This document shows, piece by piece, positions 8,238 to 17,273 of a stretch of 64,000 nt of DNA. The notes below the pieces were generated by a model, which did not search any database, had not been told where the DNA came from, and was given only the letters and a program-made list of their open reading frames with translations. The DNA is taken from assembly GCA_034422595.1 (NCBI GenBank), contig DAOUJO010000007.1:434001-498000 (forward strand), in the 5' to 3' direction. Made by a program: the position numbers and the translations under genes. Numbering within the stretch: position 1 is the first letter of the stretch; every line of letters starts with the position of its first letter. This DNA comes from Bin16 sp034422595. Lineage in GTDB: Bacteria; Chloroflexota; Dehalococcoidia; Lucifugimonadales; Australimonadaceae.

Positions 8238-9524
8238 TCAGCTTGGCGCAGCGTCCTTCTGCCAGATGGATGTCCAGTCCTCGGTCTTGGGGATGACCGC
8301 TTCATAGACGCGCAGGTGCTCCATCCGGTTCTGCGCAGGGTCACGCACGACGTGCGGCGCCTCTCCGCCCTCCTCCACTTCACGGATGGCGCGGAGCAGC
8401 AGACGCCGCGAGAGCGCGACGGGCTTGTCCGCATAGCCGAGGTGCTCGACGGTCCTGTCCTGGATGTCGCCCTGCGCCTCGACGGCGAACTTGTCCTGCA
8501 GTGCGAAGCTCGCCCCCATGCCGAGGAACGTCGTCCGCTTCATCTCGTCACGGTCCTGGCGGTAGCGGTTGGAACGGTCGCGCACGTGGGCGTATCCGGG
8601 GCCCATGTCGGCCAGGATGACCGGCCCGATGCGATCCTTCGCAAGCGGACCGTTCGGCGACACGAGCAGCATGTACTTCCAGTGGTGGGTATCGTCGATA
8701 GGCACCTGCCAGTTGACGCCGTAGAAGCCCGCGCCGACGGCGGTCCCGATCGGCGCGCCGGTGATGTCCGGCGGCCGCAAGGCTGGAAACGCCACCGCAG
8801 CAGGGTAGACGTAGTTGGTGATGCGCACGTAGTCGTGGTCGTCGTCGAGGTCGCGTCCGGAGTAGATGCGGATGCCGTAATCCGTCTCCTCGACCTCAAT
8901 GCGAGGGGCGACGTCGATACCTTTCGCGTCCCACCGGACCCCGGCATCGGCGACCTGATCGGGGAGCACGTAGTGGAGGGTGGCGAGGTGCTGGGGGTCG
9001 ATGTTCCCCTCGTGCCCGTGCAGGTAGTTGCACTCGTGGTAGAACTTGGTAACGAGCACGTTCTCCTCAGGCAGCCCCAGGCACTCGTAGTCCGGAAGCT
9101 CGGGAGGCTCTCCCGGCCCCATGTAGGCGAAGACCAGCCCTCCCCGCTCCATGCACGGGTAGGAGCGTTGCCGCACCTTCCCTGCGAACTTGCTCCACTC
9201 CGGTTCGCCCGGCTGGTCGAGGCAGTTGCCGTGGACGTCGAACAGCCACCCGTGGTAGACGCAGCGGAGACCGCCGTCCTCGATCCGCCCGTAGCTCAGG
9301 TCGGTGCCCCGATGCGGACAGCGGAGTCCGAGCAGCCCCAGACGTCCGAACTCGTCGCGGAAGAGCGTCAGATCCTCACCCATGACCCGCAGCGCGAGCG
9401 GCGGCCCGTCCTCGGTCAGCTCCTCTGACAGCGCCACCGGCTGCCAGTACCGCCGGAGCAGGTTGCCTGCGGGCGTCCCCGGCCCTGTCCGCGTCAGCAG
9501 TTCGTTGTCTTCCTGAGAAAGCAT
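8238..9524 (-). CDS. Rieske non-heme iron aromatic-ring oxygenase, alpha subunit
   Basis: 428 residues. The Rieske cluster ligands are C69/H71 (CPHRGTDLSYG) and C88/H91 (CVYHGW). The mononuclear iron site lies in NIDPQHLATLH. The length and the N-terminus (NELLTRTGPGTPAGNLLRRYWQPVA) match phthalate-4,5-dioxygenase-type oxygenases. The enzyme would hydroxylate or demethylate an aromatic ring using electrons from a separate reductase, which is not seen nearby. AGGAGG precedes the ATG. It is the first gene of the minus-strand operon and divergent from a UbiD gene. It is clearly paralogous to the Rieske gene at 15868-17118. Confidence 0.93.
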   Translation of the reverse strand: MLSQEDNELLTRTGPGTPAGNLLRRYWQPVALSEELTEDGPPLALRVMGEDLTLFRDEFGRLGLLGLRCPHRGTDLSYGRIEDGGLRCVYHGWLFDVHGNCLDQPGEPEWSKFAGKVRQRSYPCMERGGLVFAYMGPGEPPELPDYECLGLPEENVLVTKFYHECNYLHGHEGNIDPQHLATLHYVLPDQVADAGVRWDAKGIDVAPRIEVEETDYGIRIYSGRDLDDDHDYVRITNYVYPAAVAFPALRPPDITGAPIGTAVGAGFYGVNWQVPIDDTHHWKYMLLVSPNGPLAKDRIGPVILADMGPGYAHVRDRSNRYRQDRDEMKRTTFLGMGASFALQDKFAVEAQGDIQDRTVEHLGYADKPVALSRRLLLRAIREVEEGGEAPHVVRDPAQNRMEHLRVYEAVIPKTEDWTSIWQKDAAPS

Positions 9525-9662
9525 GCACCGCCTCCTAGAGGGAGTCTGGAGGCAGAGTCTATTCCATTCATTAAGTCTCGGCAGTCGTGACGTGCCTGAA
9601 CGAAGGAAACATTGGGCACCATAGCCTACTCAAACAGGAGTCCTTCACCTCAGCGCCGATGC

Positions 9663-9691
9663 TTGACGTTTCTCGTAGTCAAGTGTACCGT
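9663..9691 (+). promoter_or_regulatory. Candidate sigma70-type promoter for the first ubiD-like gene
   Basis: TTGACG at 9663-9668 and TACCGT at 9686-9691 are separated by 17 bases, about 60 bases before the ATG at 9751. The -35 element matches five of six consensus positions and the -10 three of six. The intergene is divergent with the Rieske oxygenase, so regulators could act on both. Confidence 0.35.
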
Positions 9692-9750
9692 CGCCGCGCA
9701 GAAACCTCCCCGAAAAGCTCGGTCTGATTCGGTCCCTTCAAGGAGCGCGG

Positions 9751-11178
9751 ATGGCAACTCGGAACAGGCAGGTCGGCTACAAGGACCTGCGCGAGTACAT
9801 GGACCTCCTCGAACAGAAGGGGCTGCTGGCACACGTGACGGCGCCCGTCGACCTGAAGCATGAGATCGGGGCTATCCTCACCCGCTCACTGGAGCGGAAG
9901 GGCCCGGCGATCGTCTTCGACAACATCAAGGGCTACGAGGGCAAGCCGCTCGTGAGCAACATCATCTCTACCGTCGACCAGCTCGCCGTTGCCTTCAACT
10001 GCGAGCCGGAGCCGGACACTATGTACGCGATCATCGTCGACGGTCACAACAACCGCATCCCCTCCGTCAACGTCGAGGCCGGGCCATGCAAGGAAGTCAT
10101 CGCCACCGGCGACGACATCGATCTCTACGAGATGCCCACCCCCTACTGGCACGAACTCGATGGGGGACAGTACATCGGCACTGCGGCAGGCGTGATCACG
10201 CGTGACCCGGACACGGGCATCATCAACATGGGCACCTACCGCGCCATGATCGTGGACAGGAACCACCTGACCATCTCCGGGCAGCTCCGGAACCACGTCA
10301 TGAGGAACGACGCCCAGGGCAAGCCCACTCCTGTCGCCATAGCGGTCGGCATGGACCCGCTGCTCTGCCTCGCCTCAGGCAGCCCCGTCCCCGTCGATGA
10401 GAACGGGCACATGGAGTACGAGGCTGCAGGCGCGTGGCGTGGCGCTCCTACGGAGCTCATCCGTTGCGAAACGAACGACCTGATGGTGCCGGCGCAATCG
10501 GAGTACATCATCGAGGGCGAGATCCCGGCCAACACCACCCACGTGGAGGGCCCGCACGGCGAAGCCGGCGGATTCTACGGCCAGAACCTCGAGGCATCGT
10601 TGATGACGGTCCACTGCATCACGCACCGGCAGAACCCGATCAACTACGGCGTGATATGCCTCCTGGAAGAGGACTACCCACGCTGGCTCTTCCGCTCGGG
10701 CTCCTTCGAGGCCCGCATCAAGAACGAGAGCGGGCTGACCAGCATCAGGCACGCCTACTTCCCCGAGATAGGCGGCCGCAGTTGGGGAGCCGCCATCGTC
10801 GCAGCGGAGATCACCGACCCCGAAGAGCCCCTCCGCATCATCGACGCTGTCTGGAAGATCGTTCCGAACCGCTGGGTGATCGTGGTCGACGAGGACTGTG
10901 ACATCCGGAACTGGAACGATGTGACCTGGAGGATCGTCACCAACGTCCGCTGGGACCAGGACTTCGTCAAGGGCAAAGCCTACCACCCGAACCTGGGCCA
11001 GACCCAGGGACGCCGCGGGCGGAATATCGAGTACGACATCGACTCCGACATCCCCGACCCAACGGGCATCAACGCCTCGTTCAAATTCAAGTTCGACAGT
11101 CTGCCGCCTATCAACAAGTCGAGCCGGGAGTACATGGCACAGATCGCGGCCCGCTGGCAGGAGCTTGGCCTGCCGTAG
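9751..11178 (+). CDS. UbiD-family prenyl-FMN (de)carboxylase, copy 1
   Basis: 475 residues with the UbiD signature regions: YKDLREYMDLLEQKGLLAHV at the N-terminus, the FMN-site region INMGTYRAMIVDRNH, and EGPHGEAGGFYG carrying the conserved catalytic Glu. UbiD enzymes (de)carboxylate aromatic or alpha,beta-unsaturated acids with prenylated FMN, which needs a UbiX partner; none is seen here. Start: AAGGAG followed by ATG. Its divergent neighbour is a Rieske oxygenase, and a second UbiD/Rieske pair lies 3 kb downstream. This suggests duplicated decarboxylation-plus-hydroxylation modules for aromatic acids. Substrate not readable. Confidence 0.93.
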   Translation: MATRNRQVGYKDLREYMDLLEQKGLLAHVTAPVDLKHEIGAILTRSLERKGPAIVFDNIKGYEGKPLVSNIISTVDQLAVAFNCEPEPDTMYAIIVDGHNNRIPSVNVEAGPCKEVIATGDDIDLYEMPTPYWHELDGGQYIGTAAGVITRDPDTGIINMGTYRAMIVDRNHLTISGQLRNHVMRNDAQGKPTPVAIAVGMDPLLCLASGSPVPVDENGHMEYEAAGAWRGAPTELIRCETNDLMVPAQSEYIIEGEIPANTTHVEGPHGEAGGFYGQNLEASLMTVHCITHRQNPINYGVICLLEEDYPRWLFRSGSFEARIKNESGLTSIRHAYFPEIGGRSWGAAIVAAEITDPEEPLRIIDAVWKIVPNRWVIVVDEDCDIRNWNDVTWRIVTNVRWDQDFVKGKAYHPNLGQTQGRRGRNIEYDIDSDIPDPTGINASFKFKFDSLPPINKSSREYMAQIAARWQELGLP

Positions 11179-11244
11179 CCGGTCGCTTCAGAAACCACGG
11201 CGCGTCTAAGGGCACGCCCAATCCGAACCAAGGGAGGATCCGTG

Positions 11245-12492
11245 ATGAAGTGGACCAGACTCAGCATGGTATTGATAGCAGGCATCGCGGGTGCACTGTT
11301 GCTCGTAGCGTGCGGGAGTGACCCCACCGCCACACCAACGGCTACGCCGCAACCCACTGCGACGCCAACGCCGGTGCCGGTAGCACAGCCCACCGAAGCG
11401 CCTGCGCCCGACCCGACGGCAACGCCGACGCCGGACGCTATGGCAGCATTCGAAGCCGAGAAAGCAGCTCTGCTCGCGGCGGCCCAGGAAGAGGGTGAAC
11501 TACAGGCTTTCTTCTGCTGCGCCCTCGGTGACGGAACTGCCGATCACATCCGTGATTTCGAGGACAAGTACCGGATCAAGGTGGTCTTCTCAGGCGGCTC
11601 CTCCCGCGAGCAGGCGCCCAAGGTGATCGCCGAGCGCGAAGCCGGGCAGTACACGCTCGACGTATGGTCGGGCGGACTGAACCCCGCGATCCCCACATTG
11701 ATCCCGGGCGGCGTCATCAGGCCTCTGAAGCCTTTGCTGTTCTTCCCCGAGGTGCTGGATGAGTCCGGTTGGTACGACAACCGGCTCCACTGGTTCGACC
11801 AGCCGGCCAACGAATACGTCATCGGCTGGAACGGGTCCGGGACGACGGCCGGTATCGCCTACAACACCGACCTGGTGGACCCAAATGAGATCCAGTCGTT
11901 CTGGGACCTGCTCGATCCCAAGTGGAAGGGGAAGATCATCATCCGCGACCCGCGTGAGGTCGGCAGCTCGGGCACCACTGCCTTCTACTACATGAACGAG
12001 CAGTTGGGTGAAGAATGGCTCACGCGGATGATGACGGAGATGGATCTCACGCTGACCAGCAACGCCCGGCAGGCTGCGGAGCAGCTGGCGCTCGGCAAGT
12101 TCCATCTCTGCATGTGGGCGTGCGGCCGTGAGGTGCAGCGGCTGGAGCGCGAGGGACAACCGGTCAACGACGTAATGCCGCACATCCTCGCGGAGGGCGC
12201 GAGCATCAGCCCGGGCGGTGGCGCCTTCTACGTGCTGGACAGGCCACCGAACCCGAACGCCCAGAAGTTCTTCGCCAACTGGTTCCTCAGCCGTGAAGGC
12301 CAGATCTTTGCGCAGAAGGCCAGCGAATCACAGTCGCTTCGCACCGACATCCCGACGGATGGTGTGAACCCGGCAAGCATCCGCAACCCGGACGTCGACT
12401 ACTTCATCCTGGGTAGCCAGACCGACTACCAGGACCAGCTCGAATCGGCGCTCACGGTCGTCCGGGACGCGCTGGCCTCAGTAGGGAAGTAG
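11245..12492 (+). CDS. ABC transporter extracellular solute-binding lipoprotein (Fe3+/family 1 type)
   Basis: About 415 residues. A signal peptide with hydrophobic core MVLIAGIAGALLLVAC ends in a lipobox Cys (C23). A long Pro/Thr linker of repeated TPTATP units follows, then a family-1 periplasmic binding fold (AAAQEEGELQAFF, IAYNTDLVDP, FWDLLDPKWKGKIIIRDP). This resembles iron(III) or 2-aminoethylphosphonate binding proteins. The Thr/Pro spacer is common in Chloroflexota lipoproteins. ATG at 11245 is preferred over the in-frame GTG at 11242 because of its better spacing from GGGAGG. The permease follows after 44 bases. No ATPase gene is nearby. Substrate unproven. Confidence 0.88.
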   Translation: MKWTRLSMVLIAGIAGALLLVACGSDPTATPTATPQPTATPTPVPVAQPTEAPAPDPTATPTPDAMAAFEAEKAALLAAAQEEGELQAFFCCALGDGTADHIRDFEDKYRIKVVFSGGSSREQAPKVIAEREAGQYTLDVWSGGLNPAIPTLIPGGVIRPLKPLLFFPEVLDESGWYDNRLHWFDQPANEYVIGWNGSGTTAGIAYNTDLVDPNEIQSFWDLLDPKWKGKIIIRDPREVGSSGTTAFYYMNEQLGEEWLTRMMTEMDLTLTSNARQAAEQLALGKFHLCMWACGREVQRLEREGQPVNDVMPHILAEGASISPGGGAFYVLDRPPNPNAQKFFANWFLSREGQIFAQKASESQSLRTDIPTDGVNPASIRNPDVDYFILGSQTDYQDQLESALTVVRDALASVGK

Positions 12493-12536
12493 GAGATCGG
12501 ACGATAGATCGGACGGAGGCTGATCAGGACATATAG

Positions 12537-14345
12537 ATGGCCGTGCGATCGCGTACAGGCGTGGTGGGTACCCGGCGGGCCCTATGGATCCGTCCGGGTA
12601 CCGGCACGTTTGTCATGGCGGTGCTGCTCACCGTCTTCGGGTTCTGGATCTTCGCGCCCATCGTGGTGATCCTGGTCAACAGCTTCAACATCGCCGGCAT
12701 CAACCAGCCGACCGAATGGTCGCTCGAGAACTGGCGGATAGCGTTCTCCGAACCTGGCATCTTCGAAGCACTCAGGAACACGTTCGTCGTCTACATCGGC
12801 TACAAGGCGATCGGCTTCCCTATCGCCATCCTCATCGCATGGACGCTTGCTCGCACCAACATCCATTGGAGCTACGGACTGGAGTTCATGTTCTGGGTCT
12901 CATTCATGCTCCCGGGCATCGCCACTACCATAGGCTGGGTGTTCATGCTCGACCCGGACTTCGGGTTGCTCAACGTAGCGATCGGATATCTGCCCTTCAT
13001 CGAGCATGGTCCGTTCAACATCTACAGTGTCCCCGGGATCATCTGGGTCCACCTGATGGGCAACACCATATCGAGCGCGGTGATGCTGCTGACGCCGGCG
13101 TTCCGGAACATGAACCTCTCGCTGGAAGAAGCCTCACGTGTTTCAGGAGCATCGAACCTCCGCACGATGATGCGAGTGACGATCCCGGTGATGATTCCGG
13201 CCATCACTGTGGTGTTCATGCTGAACCTGGTCCGTATCTTCCAGTCGTTCGAGACGGAACTCATCCTGGGCACGCCGATCGACTTCTACGTCTACTCGAC
13301 GAAGATCTTCCAGTTCATCCGGTTCTTCGACCCGCCCCTCTACGGGTCGGCGACGGCGCTTGCCAGCGTCGTGCTGGTCATCATCGCCTTCATCGTCCCG
13401 TTACAGCGATGGCTGACCACGCGGCGGAACTACGCCACCGTCACGGGCAGCTTCAAGCCCGGACTCATCGACCTCGGCAGGTGGCATCCTCTGGTCTTCG
13501 GCCTGGTCCTCTTCCTCATCCTCCTGCTCACGGCGATCCCGGTGCTGATCCTGGTAGGCGGCAGCTTCATGACGCGGGTGGGTTGGTTCTCGAGCACACC
13601 TACCTACACACTCAGCCATTGGCAGGACGTCTTCGCCAACCGCTTCTTCCTGTCCGCACTGAGAAACACGCTGATCATCAGCCTGTCCACCGCCATCGTC
13701 AGCCCGATACTGTTCTCGATGGTTGCTTACGTGCTCGTCAGAACCCGGTGGCAGTGGAGGTCTGTTCTCGATGCGATCTTCTGGATGTCCACGGCGATGC
13801 CGGGCATCCTGTCCGGCTTGGGTCTGCTGTGGCTGTTCCTCGGCACACCGATCCTGACCCCGCTCTACGGCACGCTCTACGCCTTGATACTGGTCGTCAT
13901 CATGCAGGGTAAGCTGACCAGCACCCAGCTCATCAAGGGCGTCTTCCTGCAGATGGGCGCGGACATGGAGGAGGCTGCGCGTGTGGCCGGAGCGGGCTGG
14001 TGGCGCACCTACTTCCGCATCTGGATCCCGCTGCTGATGCCCACGCTCATCCTCATCGGCACGTTCAACTTCGTGATTGCCGCCGGCACCACCAGTAGCA
14101 TCATCCTGATCGCCGACCGGGGGACGTCCACCCTGTCCCTGCTGGCATTGGACATGATGACCAGCACCGTGGGCCAAGACCTCGAGGGGGCCGGGATCGT
14201 GAGCCTCTTCATGGTGGCCCAGACGGCGGGCATCGCGCTGATCGCCCGCAAGTTCGGACTGCAGCTCGGCGTCAGTCACACCCGGACTGCGCGTGAAGCA
14301 GACCGCCCAACGGCGTCCACGGCCCCTGCAGGAGCTATCCACTAA
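12537..14345 (+). CDS. ABC transporter permease, tandem MetI-type domains (FbpB-like)
   Basis: 602 residues made of two membrane halves, each about six helices. Each half has a coupling EAA loop: LSLEEASRVSGASNLRTM in the first, MEEAARVAGAGWWRTYF in the second. The duplicated arrangement is typical of Fe3+ and related importers, where one polypeptide supplies both permease halves. It is co-oriented with the binding-protein gene upstream. The ATP-hydrolysing subunit is absent on either side, so it must be supplied from elsewhere. The gene converges on the second UbiD gene, 13 bases downstream. Confidence 0.9.
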   Translation: MAVRSRTGVVGTRRALWIRPGTGTFVMAVLLTVFGFWIFAPIVVILVNSFNIAGINQPTEWSLENWRIAFSEPGIFEALRNTFVVYIGYKAIGFPIAILIAWTLARTNIHWSYGLEFMFWVSFMLPGIATTIGWVFMLDPDFGLLNVAIGYLPFIEHGPFNIYSVPGIIWVHLMGNTISSAVMLLTPAFRNMNLSLEEASRVSGASNLRTMMRVTIPVMIPAITVVFMLNLVRIFQSFETELILGTPIDFYVYSTKIFQFIRFFDPPLYGSATALASVVLVIIAFIVPLQRWLTTRRNYATVTGSFKPGLIDLGRWHPLVFGLVLFLILLLTAIPVLILVGGSFMTRVGWFSSTPTYTLSHWQDVFANRFFLSALRNTLIISLSTAIVSPILFSMVAYVLVRTRWQWRSVLDAIFWMSTAMPGILSGLGLLWLFLGTPILTPLYGTLYALILVVIMQGKLTSTQLIKGVFLQMGADMEEAARVAGAGWWRTYFRIWIPLLMPTLILIGTFNFVIAAGTTSSIILIADRGTSTLSLLALDMMTSTVGQDLEGAGIVSLFMVAQTAGIALIARKFGLQLGVSHTRTAREADRPTASTAPAGAIH

Positions 14346-14358
14346 CCCGTCGCGGCGG

Positions 14359-15834
14359 TCACAGGTTCGGGAACGGCAGGATGTCCCCGTACTTCTTCAT
14401 CACGCGCTGCCTGAGCTCCTTCGGGCTTCGGCTCACTCCCGGAAACAGCTCCCTGCGGTGGAACGGCCTGACCGCATAGAAGATCGCCAGGCTGTTGGTG
14501 TGGTCACCGGACTCCTTCTTGTCCGGCCGCGCCGATACCAGCGGGTCCAGCGGGGTGCTCCACATCCCGTTGAGTATCTCGATGTCGGTCTCCGGGTCGC
14601 AGCGCGTGGTCATGGCCCAGAGCACCTCTTTCAGGTCCTCGGGGTCGATGTCCTCGTCCACGACGACGATCCAGCGTCCGTTGCGCGTGTTTGCCGCGGC
14701 TGCCATGGCGGCCTGCTTCGCGTGGCCGGGGTACTGCTGCCTGATGGCGATCACCCGCATGTACGCGAATGGAGTGCCCACTGCGACCACATGCGAGACG
14801 CCCGCGCGGGCAAGGTCGGCCGCGCCGCCGCGTCCGGCGCCCATCGGAAGGCCTGTCTGTCGCGCGCCCGGCCACATGGGGGCCTGGCTCAGGATGATGG
14901 GATTGTTGCGGAAGTAGACCGCCTTCACGCGGATGACCGGCTGCGGTTCGCCGGTGCCGAGAGTCCCCCCGGAGTAGTAGCCCGGCCATTCCCCGAAGGG
15001 GCCTTCATCCCGGGCCTCTTCCCAGGGTGGGGGAACCTCGCCTTCGATCGCGATCTCCGCGTGGGCAGGGATGGGCAGGCCGGTGATGGGGCCCTTGATG
15101 ACGTCGACCGGTCTTCCGCGCAGGCCACCGGCGTGGTCCAGCTCCGACTCTCCCCAGGGAGAGCGTCCGTGGGAGGCCATCCACGTGAGTGGGTCGGTGC
15201 CGAAGGTCGCGACGACCGGACAGGCCTCCCCCTTCTCCCAGTAGCTGTTGCAGATGAGCCGGCCCTGCTGACCGGGGCTCATCCAGAGTCCCAGTGTGTT
15301 CTTGTCGTGGACCTCCATGCGGTACGTGCCCATGTTGACGTACCCGCTCTCCGGGTCCTGATTGATGAGCGAGTCGCCCGTCCCGATGTAGCGCCCGCCG
15401 TCCGAAGCGTGGTACCGGGGGACAGGGAAGCGCCAGAGGTCAACCTCCTCACCCTCCATCACGTTCTCCATCACAGGGCCGGCAGGTACCTCGTTCGGTG
15501 GGATAGGCTTGACCGCCCTGAGCCGCTGAGCCGCCAGCTCTGCGAGTTCGTCGCGGCTCTTGTCGATCGGCAACCCGAGCGCCAGCGCGGCCCGCTTGTA
15601 GGATGCGCCCACCAGCGACACGAGACGGTACCCCTCCGGGTACCCCTTCACCTTGTCGAATATGAGCATGGGTGCATTCGGTATCGTTTCGGCTACCGCC
15701 TCCACGAGCGCTCCGAGCTCCTCATCCCAGTCGACTCCTTCGATGACGTGGTAGTCATCGATCTCCTGGCATGCGGCCACGTACTCCTGCAACCCATCGA
15801 AGATCGGTCCGGTCGGTTCCGATGTTGTCGTCAC
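14359..15834 (-). CDS. UbiD-family prenyl-FMN (de)carboxylase, copy 2
   Basis: 491 residues from a GTG with AAGGAGC upstream. UbiD-family blocks include SGYVNMGTYRMEVHDKN and EGPFGEWPGYYSGG with the conserved Glu, and a C-terminal WSTPLDPLVS region. It diverges clearly from copy 1 but has the same layout, so it probably acts on a different acid. The upstream gene on the same strand is a Rieske oxygenase, 33 bases away, which points to co-expression and coupled ring hydroxylation and (de)carboxylation. As with copy 1, no UbiX prenyltransferase is present in the window. Confidence 0.92.
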   Translation of the reverse strand: MTTTSEPTGPIFDGLQEYVAACQEIDDYHVIEGVDWDEELGALVEAVAETIPNAPMLIFDKVKGYPEGYRLVSLVGASYKRAALALGLPIDKSRDELAELAAQRLRAVKPIPPNEVPAGPVMENVMEGEEVDLWRFPVPRYHASDGGRYIGTGDSLINQDPESGYVNMGTYRMEVHDKNTLGLWMSPGQQGRLICNSYWEKGEACPVVATFGTDPLTWMASHGRSPWGESELDHAGGLRGRPVDVIKGPITGLPIPAHAEIAIEGEVPPPWEEARDEGPFGEWPGYYSGGTLGTGEPQPVIRVKAVYFRNNPIILSQAPMWPGARQTGLPMGAGRGGAADLARAGVSHVVAVGTPFAYMRVIAIRQQYPGHAKQAAMAAAANTRNGRWIVVVDEDIDPEDLKEVLWAMTTRCDPETDIEILNGMWSTPLDPLVSARPDKKESGDHTNSLAIFYAVRPFHRRELFPGVSRSPKELRQRVMKKYGDILPFPNL

Positions 15835-15867
15835 GGCGTTGCTCCTTTCGATGTAGCGGCCCGAACG

Positions 15868-17118
15868 TTACCGGTGGGTGCTGGTCGCCAGATCACGGAT
15901 CGCATCGTTCTCCCAGTAGCGGTGCCAATCGGCAGAAGACGGAAGCACGATGTCGTTCCGTACGTAGATGCCAAGGTCCTCTGAATTTTTCTCCGAATCG
16001 CGGATGACGTGGAGCGGGTCCTGCCCCTCCTGTACGTCACGCACGGCCTTCAGCAGCATCCTTCGAGCCGCGGCGATGGCCATGTCCGTGTAACCCAGGT
16101 GCTCCGTAGTGCGGTTCTGGACCGCGCCCTCCCCCTGGGTCGCCCACGTATCATGGACGACGAAGTTCGGCCCCATTCCGATGAACGCCCTGCTCTTCAT
16201 GGACTCACGGTCCTGCAGGTACCGGTTCGACTCGTTGCGGATGAGGCGGAAGTCCTCACCGATCTCTTCGGAACGGGCATTCTGCTGCGGACGTATGGGC
16301 TGCGTACGGTTGAACCGGATGCCGTAGCGCCAATGGTGGGTATCGTCGATAGGCACGTGCCAGTTGATGCTGTACCCCTCGGCGTCGCCTGCCACCGCTG
16401 CCAGATTGGGCATGACGAAGTTCGTGACCCGTACGTAGGTGTTCTCCTCGTCCACTCTCCGCACTGCGTAGATGCGGATGCCGAAGTCGGTCTCCTCGAG
16501 TTCGAGGTGAGGCGCGGTAACCCGGGTGTTCAGGGTCTGATTGAGGTCACCCGGGCGGCCCAGCCGGTGGAGGAACGAGAGGTGCTGGGGGTCGATGTTG
16601 CCCTCATTGCCCTGGAGGTAGTTGCAGCCCTGGAACACCTTGTAGACGGAGCGCTGCCCGGGCGGCACGTCGAACGCCTCGTAGGGAGGCAATGCCGGCG
16701 GTTCGCCGCTGCCGAGGTATGCGAAGACGAGGTCGCCGCGCTCAGCAGTTGGATAGGCCAGATGCTGTACCTTGTCCTTGAAGGTGCTGCCTTCCGGCTC
16801 TCCGGGCTGCTCCAGGCAGTTCCCGTGGATGTCGTAGAGCCAGCCGTGATAGAGGCACCTCAACCCTCCGTCCTCTATCCGGGCGTAGCTGAGGTCGGCT
16901 GCACGGTGAGCGCAATGGATGCCAAGCAGTCCGATACGGTCGAACTGATCGCGAAAGAGCACGAGGTCTTCGCCGAGCAGACGCACAGGAAGAGGGGCGC
17001 TGCCCGGAGGGATCTCAGATCTGAGCGCGACGGGCTGCCAGTAACGGCGTATGAGCGCGCCGCCGGGCGTCCCGGGACCAACCTGAGTCAGGAGGTCGTT
17101 CTCCTCGCGGGTCAGCAT
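15868..17118 (-). CDS. Rieske non-heme iron aromatic-ring oxygenase, alpha subunit (second copy)
   Basis: 416 residues from the ATG at 17118. Rieske ligands are C69/H71 (CAHRAADLSYA) and C88/H91 (CLYHGW), at the same residue numbers as in the 8238-9524 paralogue. The iron site lies in NIDPQHLSFLHRLG. An N-terminal extension to 17175 is open but outside the conserved start MLTREENDLLTQVGPG. It precedes the second UbiD gene on the same strand and is divergent from an amidohydrolase. No dedicated reductase or ferredoxin is adjacent. Confidence 0.93.
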   Translation of the reverse strand: MLTREENDLLTQVGPGTPGGALIRRYWQPVALRSEIPPGSAPLPVRLLGEDLVLFRDQFDRIGLLGIHCAHRAADLSYARIEDGGLRCLYHGWLYDIHGNCLEQPGEPEGSTFKDKVQHLAYPTAERGDLVFAYLGSGEPPALPPYEAFDVPPGQRSVYKVFQGCNYLQGNEGNIDPQHLSFLHRLGRPGDLNQTLNTRVTAPHLELEETDFGIRIYAVRRVDEENTYVRVTNFVMPNLAAVAGDAEGYSINWHVPIDDTHHWRYGIRFNRTQPIRPQQNARSEEIGEDFRLIRNESNRYLQDRESMKSRAFIGMGPNFVVHDTWATQGEGAVQNRTTEHLGYTDMAIAAARRMLLKAVRDVQEGQDPLHVIRDSEKNSEDLGIYVRNDIVLPSSADWHRYWENDAIRDLATSTHR

Positions 17119-17212
17119 GCTCCACCCCCAACGACTTCGAGAGGTTACCCAGCGAAGGAAGCGCAGGCAAGTCAACCTGACGTAGAACGTTGTGAGAGCT
17201 TCCCTGACGCAG

Positions 17213-17241
17213 TTGTTAGCGCCCTGGCACCGGCTTATGAT
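17213..17241 (+). promoter_or_regulatory. Candidate sigma70-type promoter for the amidohydrolase gene
   Basis: TTGTTA at 17213-17218 and TATGAT at 17236-17241 are exactly 17 bases apart and lie about 33 bases before the GTG start at 17274. The -10 matches five of six consensus bases. It is among the best promoter-like pairs I found. Confidence 0.5.
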
Positions 17242-17273
17242 GACGCCAACCTGGATACCTCTGGAGTGGTCCT

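Noticed and set aside
6608..8296. 562-codon plus-strand open frame
   Set aside because: Runs antisense across three good genes (isochorismatase-like, SDR, heme-oxygenase-fold) and has no domain of its own.
14293..15984. 563-codon plus-strand open frame
   Set aside because: Antisense to the second UbiD gene; no recognisable motif.
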